NCBI RefSeq assembly: GCF_032484785.1
Contig: NZ_JAUETR010000001.1
Location: 1,364,001-1,428,000, forward strand
From: Bradyrhizobium sp. SZCCHNS1050
GTDB lineage: Bacteria; Pseudomonadota; Alphaproteobacteria; Rhizobiales; Xanthobacteraceae
Direction of reading: 5' to 3'
Length of the DNA: 64,000 bases
The position numbers were made by a program, and so were the translations under genes. The first letter of the stretch is position 1. The number at the start of each line of letters is the position of its first letter. The notes below the pieces were generated by a model. It was given only the letters and a program-made list of their open reading frames with translations, did not search any database and was not told where the DNA came from. Below are positions 9,082 to 20,462 of the stretch, piece after piece.

Positions 9082-9644
9082 TCTCACGGTCGAGACCGCT
9101 GCAGATGCCGGCCCCCGCATGAAGGTCTACGCTCGGAACCTCACCAACCGCTCCATTCCGACACCTGCCACCGCGGCAACGTCCCGTTCACCCAGATCGC
9201 TCCGGGCGCCGCGTTCTACCTGATCACCACGGCGAAGTTCCGAGCCGCACACGCGCCCCGATCAGGCAACAGATTTGCCAGATTCCCGCCGCATCTCGCG
9301 ACGCGGCGGGGAGCAGCTCGAACCGAAGATCGACCGAAGTGATCGTCAAGCGAACGATCCACCTCGCGAGACGACGTGAAAGACCACCAATTCTCTCATC
9401 AGCAATTGAATGACGGAGATCGGTTCAACCAGGAGGTTTCAACTGTTGCTACGGGGCGACAGTCTGCAAACAACTCTTATTCTCAGAAATGGATGGAAAC
9501 TTTTCGCATTCCGGCCACCGGCGGAACCAGCTTTGGGCCGCTTTCCCCCGCTTCTTGACTTGCATTCGCAACAAGCGCGCGCCGGTTGCGGGCGTTGAAA
9601 CGAACCCAAGTCAAAGTTTTGCGTAACGAATGGGGTGGTCGAGT
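9082..9644. other. Intergenic region before the TonB receptor
   Basis: No convincing gene. A stretch at about 9121-9300 reads protein-like across two frames (MKVYARNLTNR, then NVPFTQIAPGAAFYLITTAKF in parts) and may be a decayed small gene. GGAAACTTTTCGCATTCCGG at about 9495-9514 recurs in altered form elsewhere in the window. I could not identify a Fur, Irr or RirA box. Confidence 0.35.
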
Positions 9645-12176
9645 ATGGGTAAGGCAGTCTTTCCAAGGAGCTTGCGAGGGGCAAGCGGACACGAGTGGGA
9701 TCCATCTCCCGAGATTTCCGGTGTGAAAGTCTCGGCAGTCGCGAGCCTGATCGCGGTTGCCTCGTTCTCCGGTGCCGAAGCCCAACAGGCGCCGCTGCCG
9801 TCCGTCACCGTCGAAGCCCCGGTGGCGCGCCCCAAGCCGGCCGCCTCGCGCCCGACCGCGGACCAGGTCCGCGCCCGCGACGCGATGCGCCGCGCCGCCC
9901 GCCAGCAACAACAGCAACAGGCCGCGGCGCCGAAGAGCAATCTGCCGCCCGACCGCAACCCCTATTCCAGCCCCGCCTCCGACTACAAGGGCGAGCGGCT
10001 GCAGGCCTCCGGCAAGTTTCCGGAGAAGCTGCTCAACACGCCGAAGACCGTCACCGTCCTGAGCAAGGAGATCCTGGCGGACAAGAACTCCACCAGCCTC
10101 AAATCCGCGGTGCTCTCCACCGCCGGCGTGACGCTCGGCACCGGCGAAGGCGGCAACGCGTTCGGCGACCGCTTCTTCATCCGCGGCTTCGACGCCCGCA
10201 ACGACGTCTTCATCGACGGCGTGCGTGACGCCGGCGTCTCCGTGCGTGAGAACTTCTTCACCGAGCAGGTCGAGATCCTGCGCGGCCCGGCGTCGTCCTT
10301 CGCCGGCCGCGGCACCACCGGCGGCGCGATCAACATCGTGACCAAGCAGGCCACGACCGAGAACAGCTTCTACAACATGGACACCACGCTCGGCACCGAC
10401 AGGACCAAGCGCGTGGTGATCGACGTCAACCAGAAGATCACGCCGACCTTCGCTGCCCGCGTCGGCGGCCTGTTCCAGGATGCCGGCGTGGCCGGCCGCG
10501 ACTACGTCACCGACAACCGCAACGGCGGCTTCGTCGCCACCAAGTGGACGCCGCTGGACACCGTGACCCTGTCCGCCAACTACATCCACAACGAGGTGAC
10601 CGGCCGTCCGGACTTCGGCGTGCCCTACTATCGGCCGAGCACGCTCACCGCCGGCGCGCCATTCCCCGAGGTCGGCTCGCCGCGCAACGCCTGGTATGGC
10701 TTCGTCAACCGCGACTTCTCGCGTGTCGGACAGGACATCGGTACGTTCAATGCCGAGGTGAAGGTCACTCCAGACCTGACTATCTCCGACAAGATCCGGG
10801 TGTCGCGCTCGACCCTGAACTACATCGGCACGCTGCCGGAAGGCCCGACGCTCACCAACCCGCTGTCGAATTCGACGATCCGGGCCAATCCGCAGAGCCG
10901 CTTCCAGCAGACCGACGTGCTCGCCAACCAGCTCGAGGCGACCTACAAGTTCGATACCGGCAACTTCAGGCACACCGTGCTCGCGGGGCTCGAAGTCTCG
11001 CAGGAAAAGGCGCGCATCAACAGCTACACCGGGTTGACATCCGAGCAGCAGGGCCTGGCGTTCGCGGGCAGCGGCTCGCTCTCGGGCGTGAGCGTGTTCA
11101 ACCCGCAGTTCACCAACCTACCGTTCGGCATTCCGTCGCTGGGACAATTCCCGACGAACGTGAAGATCGACTCGGCGAGCGTCTACGCGCTCGACAGCGT
11201 CAACTACCGCGATCTCGTCATCCTCAACGGCGGCGTGCGCTACGACAAATACGACGTCCGGGTCGACGGCTTCGGCACCGTCAACGGCGTCGCCAACACG
11301 CCGGGTTCGACGGCGGCCTCCAGCGGCATGCCGAACTTCAACGTCGGCATGACCTTGAAGCCGGTGCCCTACGCCAGCTTCTATGCGGCCTACGCCACCT
11401 CGTCGAATCCGGTCGGCGCGGAGTTCGACGGCCTCAGCCCGCAATATGGCGGCCTGTCGGCGGTCACCAATGGCGGCGCCAACCAGATCTTCGGGCCCGA
11501 GAAGAACACCTCGATCGAGATCGGCACCAAGTGGGAGCTGCTCGACGGTCGCCTGCTGGTCACCGGAGCGCTGTTCCAGACCGAGAAGGAGAACGCCCGC
11601 GAGTCACGCAACATCACCAGCGCCGCGCAGGCCACCGCGGACTGCCCGTATCCGGCAGGCACCATCGGCTCCGTGCCGTGTCTCTCGGCCGGTGCCGCCT
11701 ACCGCATCCGCGGCATCGACCTGCAGGCGGGCGGCAAGCTGACCGACAAATGGAGCATCTTCGGCGGCATCGTGCTGATGCAGTCCGAGGTGACGAAGTC
11801 GAACATCCCGCCAGCCAACACCGCGCTGTTCACCAGCAATGTCGGCCTGCAGCTCGCCAACACCGCGCACCAGTCGTTCAGCCTGCTGACGAAGTACCAG
11901 ATCAACGACACCTGGGAGATCGGCGGCCAGGCGGTGTACCGCTCGAAGATCTTCGGCGGCACCTGGCTGGCGGCGAACCAGGGCACGGAGCTGCCGAGCT
12001 ACTGGCGCTTCGATGCGTTCGCGGAAGCCAAGCTCGACAAGAACTGGACGGCGAAGCTGTTTGTTGCCAACATCTTCGACAAGCTCTACTATGACGCTCT
12101 CTATCAGAGTGCCACCCCGTTCGTGCTCGTCGGTCCGGGACGAAGCGCGTCGATCGTCCTGTCCGGGCGTTTCTGA
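9645..12176 (+). CDS. TonB-dependent siderophore receptor (Fiu-like)
   Basis: An outer-membrane receptor of 843 residues that imports ferric siderophores, probably catecholates, using energy from TonB. The N-terminus carries a signal-like hydrophobic stretch ending at AEAQ and a TonB-box-like PSVTVEAP. The plug domain runs from about residue 115 to 245 ([56 protein letters not shown]). A beta barrel follows, ending SIVLSGRF with the C-terminal Phe typical of outer-membrane proteins. ATG 9645 is preferred over ATG 9630 because a G-rich GGGGTGG precedes it, but this is uncertain. The PiuC-type dioxygenase gene follows at 40 bases, the usual Fiu-YbiX pairing. Confidence 0.92.
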   Translation: MGKAVFPRSLRGASGHEWDPSPEISGVKVSAVASLIAVASFSGAEAQQAPLPSVTVEAPVARPKPAASRPTADQVRARDAMRRAARQQQQQQAAAPKSNLPPDRNPYSSPASDYKGERLQASGKFPEKLLNTPKTVTVLSKEILADKNSTSLKSAVLSTAGVTLGTGEGGNAFGDRFFIRGFDARNDVFIDGVRDAGVSVRENFFTEQVEILRGPASSFAGRGTTGGAINIVTKQATTENSFYNMDTTLGTDRTKRVVIDVNQKITPTFAARVGGLFQDAGVAGRDYVTDNRNGGFVATKWTPLDTVTLSANYIHNEVTGRPDFGVPYYRPSTLTAGAPFPEVGSPRNAWYGFVNRDFSRVGQDIGTFNAEVKVTPDLTISDKIRVSRSTLNYIGTLPEGPTLTNPLSNSTIRANPQSRFQQTDVLANQLEATYKFDTGNFRHTVLAGLEVSQEKARINSYTGLTSEQQGLAFAGSGSLSGVSVFNPQFTNLPFGIPSLGQFPTNVKIDSASVYALDSVNYRDLVILNGGVRYDKYDVRVDGFGTVNGVANTPGSTAASSGMPNFNVGMTLKPVPYASFYAAYATSSNPVGAEFDGLSPQYGGLSAVTNGGANQIFGPEKNTSIEIGTKWELLDGRLLVTGALFQTEKENARESRNITSAAQATADCPYPAGTIGSVPCLSAGAAYRIRGIDLQAGGKLTDKWSIFGGIVLMQSEVTKSNIPPANTALFTSNVGLQLANTAHQSFSLLTKYQINDTWEIGGQAVYRSKIFGGTWLAANQGTELPSYWRFDAFAEAKLDKNWTAKLFVANIFDKLYYDALYQSATPFVLVGPGRSASIVLSGRF

Positions 12177-12216
12177 TCGCACACCCAAACCTGGGCATAC
12201 ATCAAGTGATGAGTTC

Positions 12217-12906
12217 ATGCTGATCTGTGTCCCCGGAGTTCTGAGCAAAGACGATGTGGCGGACTTCCGCCACATCATGGACGACAGCGACTGGGAGGAC
12301 GGTCGCTCGACGGCCGGCGCCCAGTCGGCCATGGTCAAGCGCAACGAGCAGTTGCCGCCCGACAGCGAGGTGGCGCGCAAGCTCGGCCACCGCATCATTT
12401 CGGCGATGACCGCCAATCCGCGCTTTCTCGCCGCAGCCATCCCGCAGCAGATCTTCCCGCCGCTGTTCAACCGCTACAGCGCGGAGTCGGGCCACCATTT
12501 CGGCATCCACGTCGACAACGCGGTCCGCGGCGACAAGCTCACCGGCCTGCGCATTCGCACCGACCTTTCGGTCACGCTGTTTCTGTCCGAGCCGGAGGAT
12601 TACGACGGCGGCGAGCTGGTGATCGAGGATCTGTACGGCTCGCACGAGGTCAAGCTGCCGGCCGGCGACCTCGTGCTGTATCCCGCCTCGAGCCTGCATA
12701 TGGTCACCCCGGTGACGCGCGGCGTCCGCGTCGCCTCGTTCTTCTGGCTGCAGAGCATGATCCGCGATCCCCTCGCGCGCAGCATGATCTTCGATCTCGA
12801 CACGACGATCCAGGGATTGTCGCAGCGGATGGGACGCGACGATCCGGAGATGGTGCGGCTGACCGGCCTCTATCACAACCTGATCCGCTACTGGGCCGAG
12901 AACTAG
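12217..12906 (+). CDS. Fe(II)-dependent dioxygenase, PiuC/YbiX family
   Basis: A 229-residue 2-oxoglutarate/Fe(II) oxygenase. The start [14 protein letters not shown] aligns with the family start as I remember it. The iron ligands are His and Asp in [10 protein letters not shown] and a distal His in SSLHMVTPV, with an Arg ([11 protein letters not shown]) for 2-oxoglutarate. The C-terminal helices ([14 protein letters not shown]) are the small domain usual in PiuC. Genes of this type sit next to Fiu/PiuA receptors; the role, possibly siderophore handling, is not settled. Long in-frame sequence upstream of the ATG overlaps the receptor gene and is not used. Confidence 0.92.
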   Translation: MLICVPGVLSKDDVADFRHIMDDSDWEDGRSTAGAQSAMVKRNEQLPPDSEVARKLGHRIISAMTANPRFLAAAIPQQIFPPLFNRYSAESGHHFGIHVDNAVRGDKLTGLRIRTDLSVTLFLSEPEDYDGGELVIEDLYGSHEVKLPAGDLVLYPASSLHMVTPVTRGVRVASFFWLQSMIRDPLARSMIFDLDTTIQGLSQRMGRDDPEMVRLTGLYHNLIRYWAEN

Positions 12907-12943
12907 ACGACCGTTTTCAACGTTCCAGCCCTATTGATGCAGA

Positions 12944-13072
12944 TATGTAGACCCTCACTGTCATCGTCCGCGAACGCGGACGATCTGGTACGCCGTGACA
13001 TCTCGGTTCATCATCTTCGCGGATTGCTGGATGCACCGCCTTCGCGGAGCATGACAGCGGTCGAGATGGCAA
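12944..13072 (+). repeat. Dispersed repeat B, copy 1
   Basis: Sequence with blocks CTGTCATCGTCCG, GCGGACGAT, GTACGCCGTGAC, CTGGATGC, CTTTCGCG/CTTCGCG and ATGACAGCG, matching in order and orientation a second copy at 16600-16725. The block has an imperfect palindromic layout like other rhizobial intergenic repeats. Confidence 0.75.
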
Positions 13073-13166
13073 GCGATAGACCCGGCATCGACCGCTGCTT
13101 CCAAGGAAACGCGCGTCTCAATATCCGCCTTCGGTCGCCATGCTCACGTTGTTTTCGATCGTCTAC

Positions 13167-13196
13167 GAGCCGGGTTGCACACATGCAGCCCGGCTC
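13167..13196 (+). terminator. Strong GC hairpin without a T tract
   Basis: GAGCCGGGTTGC and GCAGCCCGGCTC form a 12-bp stem (one G-T pair) around a six-base loop. No run of T follows, so it is either a factor-assisted terminator of the receptor-dioxygenase unit or an RNA structural element. Confidence 0.45.
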
Positions 13197-13859
13197 ATTC
13201 GTTCGGACGATGACCACATCGCTGCGGAGCCGTTCTCAGCCTTCGCGATGGACCACCGTCCAATCTCACAAGCGGCCGCCTGTCTCTTCCTTGAGCTGTC
13301 ACACGTCCTTGACTGCCGGCAGACCGCCGCTTGCGAGCAGCACGATCTTGCTACGCCGGCAAGCGTGTGCGATTCGCGAACTTCAGCCACCGCTCGCGGC
13401 TTGACCAGATCGCGCGGGGCCCGTTTTTTCAAACAAACCTGATTCCACCGCACCCTGATTCGGATCTCGACGCCTTCGAGCCCTTTCCGGCGGCATCACG
13501 TCTCGAAGAACGCGCGTGATGCCCTCGCGCCCACCGAACGGGACCATCACGCCGGCGCCGACTAATTAGAATTGATGGAAGACCGAACGGCGGCATTTGC
13601 GTGACAGGCAGCCGCGTTGGCGGAACCGTGCACGGCTCGTCGCGCCCCAGGTCAGGACTTTCAGGGAGTTATGACGCGATGGGCAGCATCGCGAGCTCTT
13701 ACGCAGATCACACGATTCGATTTTTCATCTGGCATCGCACTTACCGGAGTGACTGCCGACATTGATGTTCCCGCTTTGAGTCAACGCGCCGTCTCAAAAC
13801 AGCCGGGTTACGACTAGAAGCATTACAGAGAAGATAACTACCAAGGGGTACGCAGCAAC
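13197..13859. other. Intergenic region before exbB
   Basis: No gene with a credible ribosome site or protein-like sequence was found in these 660 bases. The region just before exbB carries AAGATAACTACCAAGGGG as a likely ribosome site and must contain the promoter of the exbBD-tonB operon; no clear iron box was recognised. Confidence 0.4.
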
Positions 13860-15149
<1,290 letters not shown>

Positions 15150-15153
15150 CTCC

Positions 15154-15603
15154 ATGGCCGTCTCTCTCTCGGAAGGCGATGGCGACGATGATCTCGGCGA
15201 GACGAGCGACATCAACGTCACGCCCTTCATCGACGTGATCCTGGTGCTGCTGATCATCTTCATGGTGGCGGCGCCGCTGTCGACGGTCGACGTGCCGGTC
15301 GATCTCCCGACATCGACGGCCACGCCGCAGAAGAAGCCGGACAAGCCGATCTATGTCAGCATCAAGCCGGATCTGACGCTGTTCGTCGGCGAGGAGCCGG
15401 TGAAACGGGCGAGCCTGGTGAGCACGCTCGAGCACATCCCCGAGGCGGCGAAGGACAAGTTCATCTTCCTGCGCGCCGACCGGGGCGTGGCGTATGGAGA
15501 TCTGATGGACGTGATGGAGCTGCTGCGGACCGGCGGCTATCCGAAGATCAAGCTCGTGACTGTCGAAGGCGTCTCACAGGCCGCCGCCCAGGCTGCACAT
15601 TGA
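15154..15603 (+). CDS. exbD: ExbD biopolymer transport protein
   Basis: A 149-residue protein with the ExbD layout: short cytoplasmic N-terminus, one helix and a periplasmic domain. The functional Asp lies in VTPFIDVILVLLIIFMVAAP, followed by VDVPVDLPTS. It partners ExbB to convert proton flow into TonB motion. It begins four bases after exbB and is followed by tonB after 26 bases. Confidence 0.95.
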   Translation: MAVSLSEGDGDDDLGETSDINVTPFIDVILVLLIIFMVAAPLSTVDVPVDLPTSTATPQKKPDKPIYVSIKPDLTLFVGEEPVKRASLVSTLEHIPEAAKDKFIFLRADRGVAYGDLMDVMELLRTGGYPKIKLVTVEGVSQAAAQAAH

Positions 15604-15629
15604 AACCAGTGAAACGACGGAACTGAAGA

Positions 15630-16418
15630 ATGGTCGAACACAAGTATCAGGGAGCGTCGCGCCGCTTGTGGATCTCAGCCGCGATCGGCGCCCTCATGCT
15701 GCACGGTGGCGGCGCCGCGCTCGCGGTCGTCCATCTCAGCGGCAATGACGCGGACGGCGGTCTCGGCGCGGCCGGCGCCGAATTCGCGCTCGAGATCGCC
15801 TCGCCCCAGGTCGAGGACAACGATCTTCCGCCGGGTCCCGACAGCGACGCGGCCGAAGCTGCGCCGGAGCAGATGCAGCAGACCGCCGAAGTCAAGGAGT
15901 CCGACGCCGTCAAGGACAAGCCGACCGAGACAGAGGAGGAGGCCGATCGGGTCGTCACGCAGAACGATCCCAAGAAGCCGGAGAAGGAGGAACAGCAGCA
16001 GGCAACCCAGCAGGCCGAGGCGTCGGTCGCATCTGCTGCGCAGGAAGAATCGGCCCGCAAGGCGCTGGACGAGGCCGCGCCGCCGGCCGAGACAGCCAAG
16101 GCCCCCAATCCGGGAATGGGCAAGGACAAGCAGAAGCTGACCAACGATTGGGGCCGAAAGATCAGCGCCTATTTCGAGCTGCACAAGCGCTATCCGGAAG
16201 GCAAGAAGCACAATGGCACGGTCAAGGTGGCGCTGGTGCTGAGCCGGGCCGGCAAGGTGGTGTCTGCGTCCGTCATGCAGTCGTCCGGCGACTCGATGTT
16301 CGACGATGCCGCGCTGGCGATGATCCGCCGCTCCGACCCTGTGCCTGCGCCGCCGTCCGGACTGACGGACGATCAGTTCAGCTTCAGCCTCGACGTGAAC
16401 TTCAACCAGAAGAAGTAG
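15630..16418 (+). CDS. tonB: TonB-family energy transducer
   Basis: A 262-residue protein. The N-terminal helix (about residues 12-34) carries a His (MLHGGGAALAVVH) like the one needed for ExbB coupling. An acidic and Pro/Glu/Lys-rich spacer runs to about residue 170. The C-terminal TonB domain follows: RYPEGKKHNGTVKVALVLS, GKVVSASVMQSSG, DDAALAMIRRSDPVPAPP. It spans the periplasm to power receptors such as the one at 9645. It is the last gene of exbB-exbD-tonB and is followed by a clear intrinsic terminator. Confidence 0.92.
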   Translation: MVEHKYQGASRRLWISAAIGALMLHGGGAALAVVHLSGNDADGGLGAAGAEFALEIASPQVEDNDLPPGPDSDAAEAAPEQMQQTAEVKESDAVKDKPTETEEEADRVVTQNDPKKPEKEEQQQATQQAEASVASAAQEESARKALDEAAPPAETAKAPNPGMGKDKQKLTNDWGRKISAYFELHKRYPEGKKHNGTVKVALVLSRAGKVVSASVMQSSGDSMFDDAALAMIRRSDPVPAPPSGLTDDQFSFSLDVNFNQKK

Positions 16419-16455
16419 ACCGTGCGTCGTTCGACGCGTGTATCTTGAAGACTTG

Positions 16456-16488
16456 GCAGCGTTCGCAATGGCGCGAGCGCTGCTTTTT
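16456..16488 (+). terminator. Intrinsic terminator of exbBD-tonB
   Basis: An 11-bp stem (GCAGCGTTCGC with GCGAGCGCTGC, one G-T pair) around a six-base loop is followed directly by five T. It lies 38 bases after the tonB stop. Confidence 0.85.
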
Positions 16489-16599
16489 GCGTCTGCTGGG
16501 CCTAGGTCGCGCGGACGAAGGAACGCGAGACCTTTCCGTATCCGGCCGGAATTCCCGCGAGACGACCTTTTCCAAAGTCTCCTCTCATATTCGGAGATG

Positions 16600-16725
16600 G
16601 GTATCCTCGCTGTCATCGTCCGAGGCGGACGATCCAGTACGCCGTGACGTTTCGGTTCGGCATCTGCCGCCACGGAAGTACTGGATGCCCCGCTTTCGCG
16701 AGGCACGACAGCGTTGGAGACTGCG
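16600..16725 (+). repeat. Dispersed repeat B, copy 2
   Basis: Second copy of the repeat at 12944-13072, in the same orientation, with shared blocks GCTGTCATCGTCCG, GCGGACGAT, GTACGCCGTGAC and CTGGATGC. With the first copy it flanks the exbB-exbD-tonB operon. The rest of the gap between tonB and the porin gene holds the terminator and no gene. Confidence 0.75.
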
Positions 16726-16770
16726 GGGGGCTCAGCCCACCACGCGTGCCGATTGGATGGAAACGTTCGT

Positions 16771-18699
16771 CTAGTACTGTACCCGCGCGCCGACCTGCAC
16801 CACGGTCGCCGACAGATTGTTTTCGCGGAAGTTGGAGCGCGTCTCCTCGCGCCGGACGCTGGCCCTGAGCTGCAGCAGGCGTGAGAACTTGTAGAGCATG
16901 CCGAGCTCGACCAGATAGCGGTTGTCGACCCGCGTCGTACCGGTGAACGCGTCCTCGCCATAGCCGGCGAGGAACGTGCCGACGAGCCAGGGCTCGAACT
17001 GATGCTCGATGCCGACGGTGACGTCGCGCTTGAGCACGCCGGAAATGCCGGGCTCGGTGATCTCCACCACCTGCGACTTGGCCCCCAGCGCGATCGCCGT
17101 CTCCTTGGCGAACTGCCATGTCAGATTGGCGTCGGCAATGAGACCGTTGACCGGCTTGAGCATCGGATCCTGATAGCGGCGCGTCAGATAGCCGACGGCG
17201 ACGTCGCCTGTCAGCTTGTCGGCGTAGTTGAAGGTCACGCCGGCCTCGACCGCCGTCCCGGTGGAGTCGCGGCGGAAGCCTTCGGCATCGACCGCGATGT
17301 CGTGAACGCGGCGATCGACGGCGACGTCGACGAAGGGACGGATCTCCGGCGTCAGATTGTAGGTGATGCGGCTCTGCGAGCCGTATTGGACGAAGTTGCG
17401 ATCGGCATTGCTGACGATCTGGCCGTCGACGAGCGGCGCGTTCTGGAACGCGACGCGGTCGATGGCGGCCTTGGTCGAGACCTCGACCTCCTCGAACCGC
17501 TTGGTGACGCCCGCCGAGCCGCCGACGGTGGAGGCGAGCGGAATCCTGGCGAACCGGCCGGCGAAGCGCGGCGTGCCGGGATCATCGGCATCGACGGCAA
17601 CGTGGCCCTCGCCGTTGAGCGCAAACGTATCGGTGATGTCGTAGCGCCCATTCACCTTGGCGTCGACGGTAGGCCTGCTGAGCTGCCGGAGCTTCGCATA
17701 GTCGATGTAGCCGACGCGCACATCGGCGTTGAGCAGATGCCGCTCGAACTGAGAGCGCACGAGCAGGACCGGCGCAACGCTGACGAAGGCCGAGCCCTTG
17801 CCTTGCGGCACACGGCCGGGATTGCTGTCGAAGCCTGAGGACATTTCGAACGCAGGCTTCAGGATGAAGTTTCCCACCGTGATGCCCTTGGGCTCATAGG
17901 GGTCTTCCGCCATCATCGGCGGCTGCGGCTGCTCCTGCGGCTTCTGCCCCTTGTTCACCGGCGGCAGCCGCATCTTGGGCTTGTCCGCCAGAACGGGCGG
18001 AATCGGCTGCGCATCCTGTCGCGGAATCGGCGGCAGGTTGCGCGGCAGCACGCCACGCGTGGCCGGCGGCGGACTGACGGCGAACGCCAGCGCGTCCAGG
18101 CAGCGATTGGGCACGTTCGTGACCGACAGCCGGCCCGGCGTCGACAGGCAGCCGCCGACCAGGAGGCCGGCGGACGGTGCACCGAAAAAGCCGTTTCGAA
18201 CCGGAGCCAGACGCGGCGCCGGCTCGCGGCGCGCGGCCTGCGGGAGCGCGCCCGCGCCCGCATCGATCGGAGACCGCGGCCGCGGCGGTGGAGCCTCGTC
18301 CACCTGCGTGGCCGCCTTCGGCTCCGGCTCGACCCCGCCCGGCGAAACGATCACCTGCGGAATGACCAGCGGTCCATTGCTGTTCGCCGGCCTCACCGGC
18401 TGGCGGCGGCGATTGGGTACGACCACCACCGGTCCGGCGTCGGTGGTCCCCGGATCTGCATAGGCCCTGACCTGGCTCCCCGGCGTGACGGTCTGACCGT
18501 AGGACGGCGCGACTCCGAACAGCGTCACGAGCAGCACGGTGATCGCAACCGTCTCCTCCTGGCACCGTGAGACGTCGCGACCGATGCCACGTCTGGAAGC
18601 GACCGTCTCTCGTGCTGCCCGTTCCAAAGAGCCTCGTCTCCGTCGAGTTCGGCAACCTGCGAAGCGCGGCGCCCGCGGCGTGACGCATCCCGGCATCAC
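16771..18699 (-). CDS. Outer-membrane beta-barrel protein (BBP2-like)
   Basis: A long frame of up to 642 codons. The last 400 residues have the alternating pattern of an outer-membrane barrel, with GNFILKPAFEMSSGFDSNPG and many aromatic strand ends, closing VVQVGARVQY; this resembles the putative beta-barrel porin 2 family. Before it is a Pro/Arg-rich region (about residues 80-290). A signal-peptide-like stretch (ITVLLVTLFGVAPSYGQ) lies at residues 53-69 of the long form, so the true start is probably nearer 18537 (GTG) after AGGAGGAG at suitable distance, and the first 50 codons are doubtful. Cargo unknown. The cupredoxin gene ends 16 bases upstream of the maximal frame and may be co-transcribed. 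Confidence 0.75.
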   Translation of the reverse strand: MMPGCVTPRAPRFAGCRTRRRRGSLERAARETVASRRGIGRDVSRCQEETVAITVLLVTLFGVAPSYGQTVTPGSQVRAYADPGTTDAGPVVVVPNRRRQPVRPANSNGPLVIPQVIVSPGGVEPEPKAATQVDEAPPPRPRSPIDAGAGALPQAARREPAPRLAPVRNGFFGAPSAGLLVGGCLSTPGRLSVTNVPNRCLDALAFAVSPPPATRGVLPRNLPPIPRQDAQPIPPVLADKPKMRLPPVNKGQKPQEQPQPPMMAEDPYEPKGITVGNFILKPAFEMSSGFDSNPGRVPQGKGSAFVSVAPVLLVRSQFERHLLNADVRVGYIDYAKLRQLSRPTVDAKVNGRYDITDTFALNGEGHVAVDADDPGTPRFAGRFARIPLASTVGGSAGVTKRFEEVEVSTKAAIDRVAFQNAPLVDGQIVSNADRNFVQYGSQSRITYNLTPEIRPFVDVAVDRRVHDIAVDAEGFRRDSTGTAVEAGVTFNYADKLTGDVAVGYLTRRYQDPMLKPVNGLIADANLTWQFAKETAIALGAKSQVVEITEPGISGVLKRDVTVGIEHQFEPWLVGTFLAGYGEDAFTGTTRVDNRYLVELGMLYKFSRLLQLRASVRREETRSNFRENNLSATVVQVGARVQY

Positions 18700-18715
18700 G
18701 GCGTCGAAGGTCGGA

Positions 18716-19057
18716 TCACTCGATGATCAGCGCGCCCTTGTTGCCCTGATGGAAGTCGTCGAAGAATTCGTAGCGTCCCGGCTTCTGCGCCTTGACCTTC
18801 ACGACGCCTTCCATGTTGGGCTTGATCACCGTCTCGAACTCCAGGGGCTCGCTCTCGAACTCGACCGGCGCGCCATCCAGATTCTTGACCTTGAACACGA
18901 TCGGCGTGTTGGCCGGCGCCTTCATCTCCGCCGGCTGAAACTTGTTGTCCTTGACCGATATCTCGATGGTCGTCTCAGCCGCCCCTGCCGGCAGCGCGAA
19001 CGCCGCGATCAACAGCACGGCGGCTCCTGCTGCCTGTACCTTCCCAAAGAGATTCAT
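18716..19057 (-). CDS. Periplasmic cupredoxin-domain protein (FtrB/EfeO-type)
   Basis: A 113-residue secreted protein: signal peptide to about residue 26 (ALPAGAA), then a single cupredoxin domain (TIEISVKDNKFQPAEMKAPANTP, FKVKNLDGAPVEFES, GRYEFFDDFHQGNKG). This pattern matches cupredoxin modules of EfeO and FtrB, periplasmic proteins in ferrous iron or copper handling. His in DDFHQG is a possible metal ligand. No iron permease is next to it here; the cytochrome b and PepSY genes lie upstream on the same strand and the barrel protein downstream. Function in metal redox or uptake is inference. Confidence 0.8.
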   Translation of the reverse strand: MNLFGKVQAAGAAVLLIAAFALPAGAAETTIEISVKDNKFQPAEMKAPANTPIVFKVKNLDGAPVEFESEPLEFETVIKPNMEGVVKVKAQKPGRYEFFDDFHQGNKGALIIE

Positions 19058-19672
19058 GCTGTATGTCCCTGTCCCGAATTCACCCGAATGTGCCGAACGT
19101 CTTCCAGCGCTCGCCTGTTTCGACGAGTCTTCGACACTTCATAGAACGACTATAAAGTCCCGAATGCGGCAATTTGCCGTGTCGAAATTTGACAACATCT
19201 GTGTGTGCGACAAAGCGCGCGAATTTATTAGTTGTACGGCGTCAAGTCGCCGCGCAAACGCGCGGGCTCGAGCATCGCCGATGCACAGCGCCGAATGACA
19301 ACGACGAAAATCAGCGGTCACTGCGGTCGGTAGCAGCACAATCGCCTTAGTTCGCATCTGTGCTGATATGAGACACGACAGGTCATGCAGCGCCGTCGCG
19401 CGCCGCGAACCACACGAGACTCACGATCGACCGCCTACGCTGCGCACAGCACATGCATGATCCTCATGCGCCCGCTCATCGAGACGAGTGCGAGCGAGAT
19501 GCACGAAGGGACACGCTCGTGCTGGTCTCACGCGGCATGGACCGCAATATGCGTGTGCGCCCATCCAGCTCGAGCCGTGCGCGGACAAGCCTTGCGCGCA
19601 CTAGAAATGAAATCAGGCGCGGGCCTGCACGCACATATCGCCGGCGAGCGCACACGACCGATGCCCGCCGTC
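19058..19672. other. Intergenic region upstream of the cupredoxin gene
   Basis: Contains no credible gene. It holds a perfect 13-base palindrome, CGGCAATTTGCCG at 19167-19179, about 110 bases upstream of the cupredoxin start in an AT-richer stretch, which could be an operator. The remainder (19240-19672) shows nothing recognisable. Confidence 0.4.
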
Positions 19673-20458
19673 TCACCTGCCGACCCCCAGCCGCCTGTCG
19701 TGAATGCTGAGGGATCGCGGCATACGCGCAGGCTTCGCGGTGCCGGGGGCCGGATTCACGCGCAGGGGCGGCAGATCGGGTACAACGGATACGTGCTCCT
19801 CGTCCGCCATCGGCTCGGGCTCCGGGCTCTGGCGTGCGACGCTGCGCGCCACCGCAGGCGCGGCGCGCATGATGCCAGGCACGCGCTTGCGTCCCGTCAC
19901 CATCGCGCGCATCAAATTCTCCCGCTGCAGCACGCTCATCCACACCGTGCCGAGCACATGCACGGCGATCAGGGCGATGATGGCATTGGACGACAGCGCA
20001 TGCGCCTGCTCGATCCAGCCGACGCCGAAGAACCGGATCGAGACCTGCATGACGCCGCTGATGGTCGAGACGATCAGAAGCGCAAGCATCACGACCAGCA
20101 TCGCGGCCCCTGCCGGGTTCAGGCCCAGATAGCGTCCCGTCTCTCCGCGCAACATGCCCACGATGTACTGAGGCGCCGCCCGCAGCTTGAGGCTGATCCG
20201 CGCAAACAGCGAATGACGGCTGCCGATCAGTCCCCAGATCAGCCTGAAGGCGAGAAGACCGATGACGGCATAGCCCGCCAGGCGATGCAGGCGATCGAAC
20301 GTGTTGGGCGTGACGCAGGCGACGAGCACGAAGGCCGCGAGCGACCAGTGCCAGACGCGCAGCGGAAAATCCCAGACCACTACGGTCCCCGAACCCGAGT
20401 TCGCCGGCGTCTCGGAGAAGACGCTCCGCTGTGCCTGGCCTGCGTCACGCATGACCAT
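19673..20458 (-). CDS. Cytochrome b561-type membrane protein
   Basis: A 261-residue protein with four membrane helices and histidines placed for two b hemes: VWDFPLRVWHWSLAAF near residue 28-43, LHRLAGYAVIGLLAFRLIWG, and IALIAVHVLGTVWMS. VWDxxxRxxHW is the usual start of Ni/Fe-hydrogenase-type cytochrome b/b561 domains. The C-terminal 70 residues are Pro/Arg-rich and probably cytoplasmic. It follows the PepSY gene by four bases, a common pairing; together they may carry electrons to or from a periplasmic partner. Confidence 0.88.
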   Translation of the reverse strand: MVMRDAGQAQRSVFSETPANSGSGTVVVWDFPLRVWHWSLAAFVLVACVTPNTFDRLHRLAGYAVIGLLAFRLIWGLIGSRHSLFARISLKLRAAPQYIVGMLRGETGRYLGLNPAGAAMLVVMLALLIVSTISGVMQVSIRFFGVGWIEQAHALSSNAIIALIAVHVLGTVWMSVLQRENLMRAMVTGRKRVPGIMRAAPAVARSVARQSPEPEPMADEEHVSVVPDLPPLRVNPAPGTAKPARMPRSLSIHDRRLGVGR

Positions 20459-20462
20459 CAGA

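Noticed and set aside
9360..9644. An iron-responsive Fur/Irr/RirA box upstream of the TonB receptor
   Set aside because: Inspected for inverted AT-rich repeats; nothing matched well enough to list.
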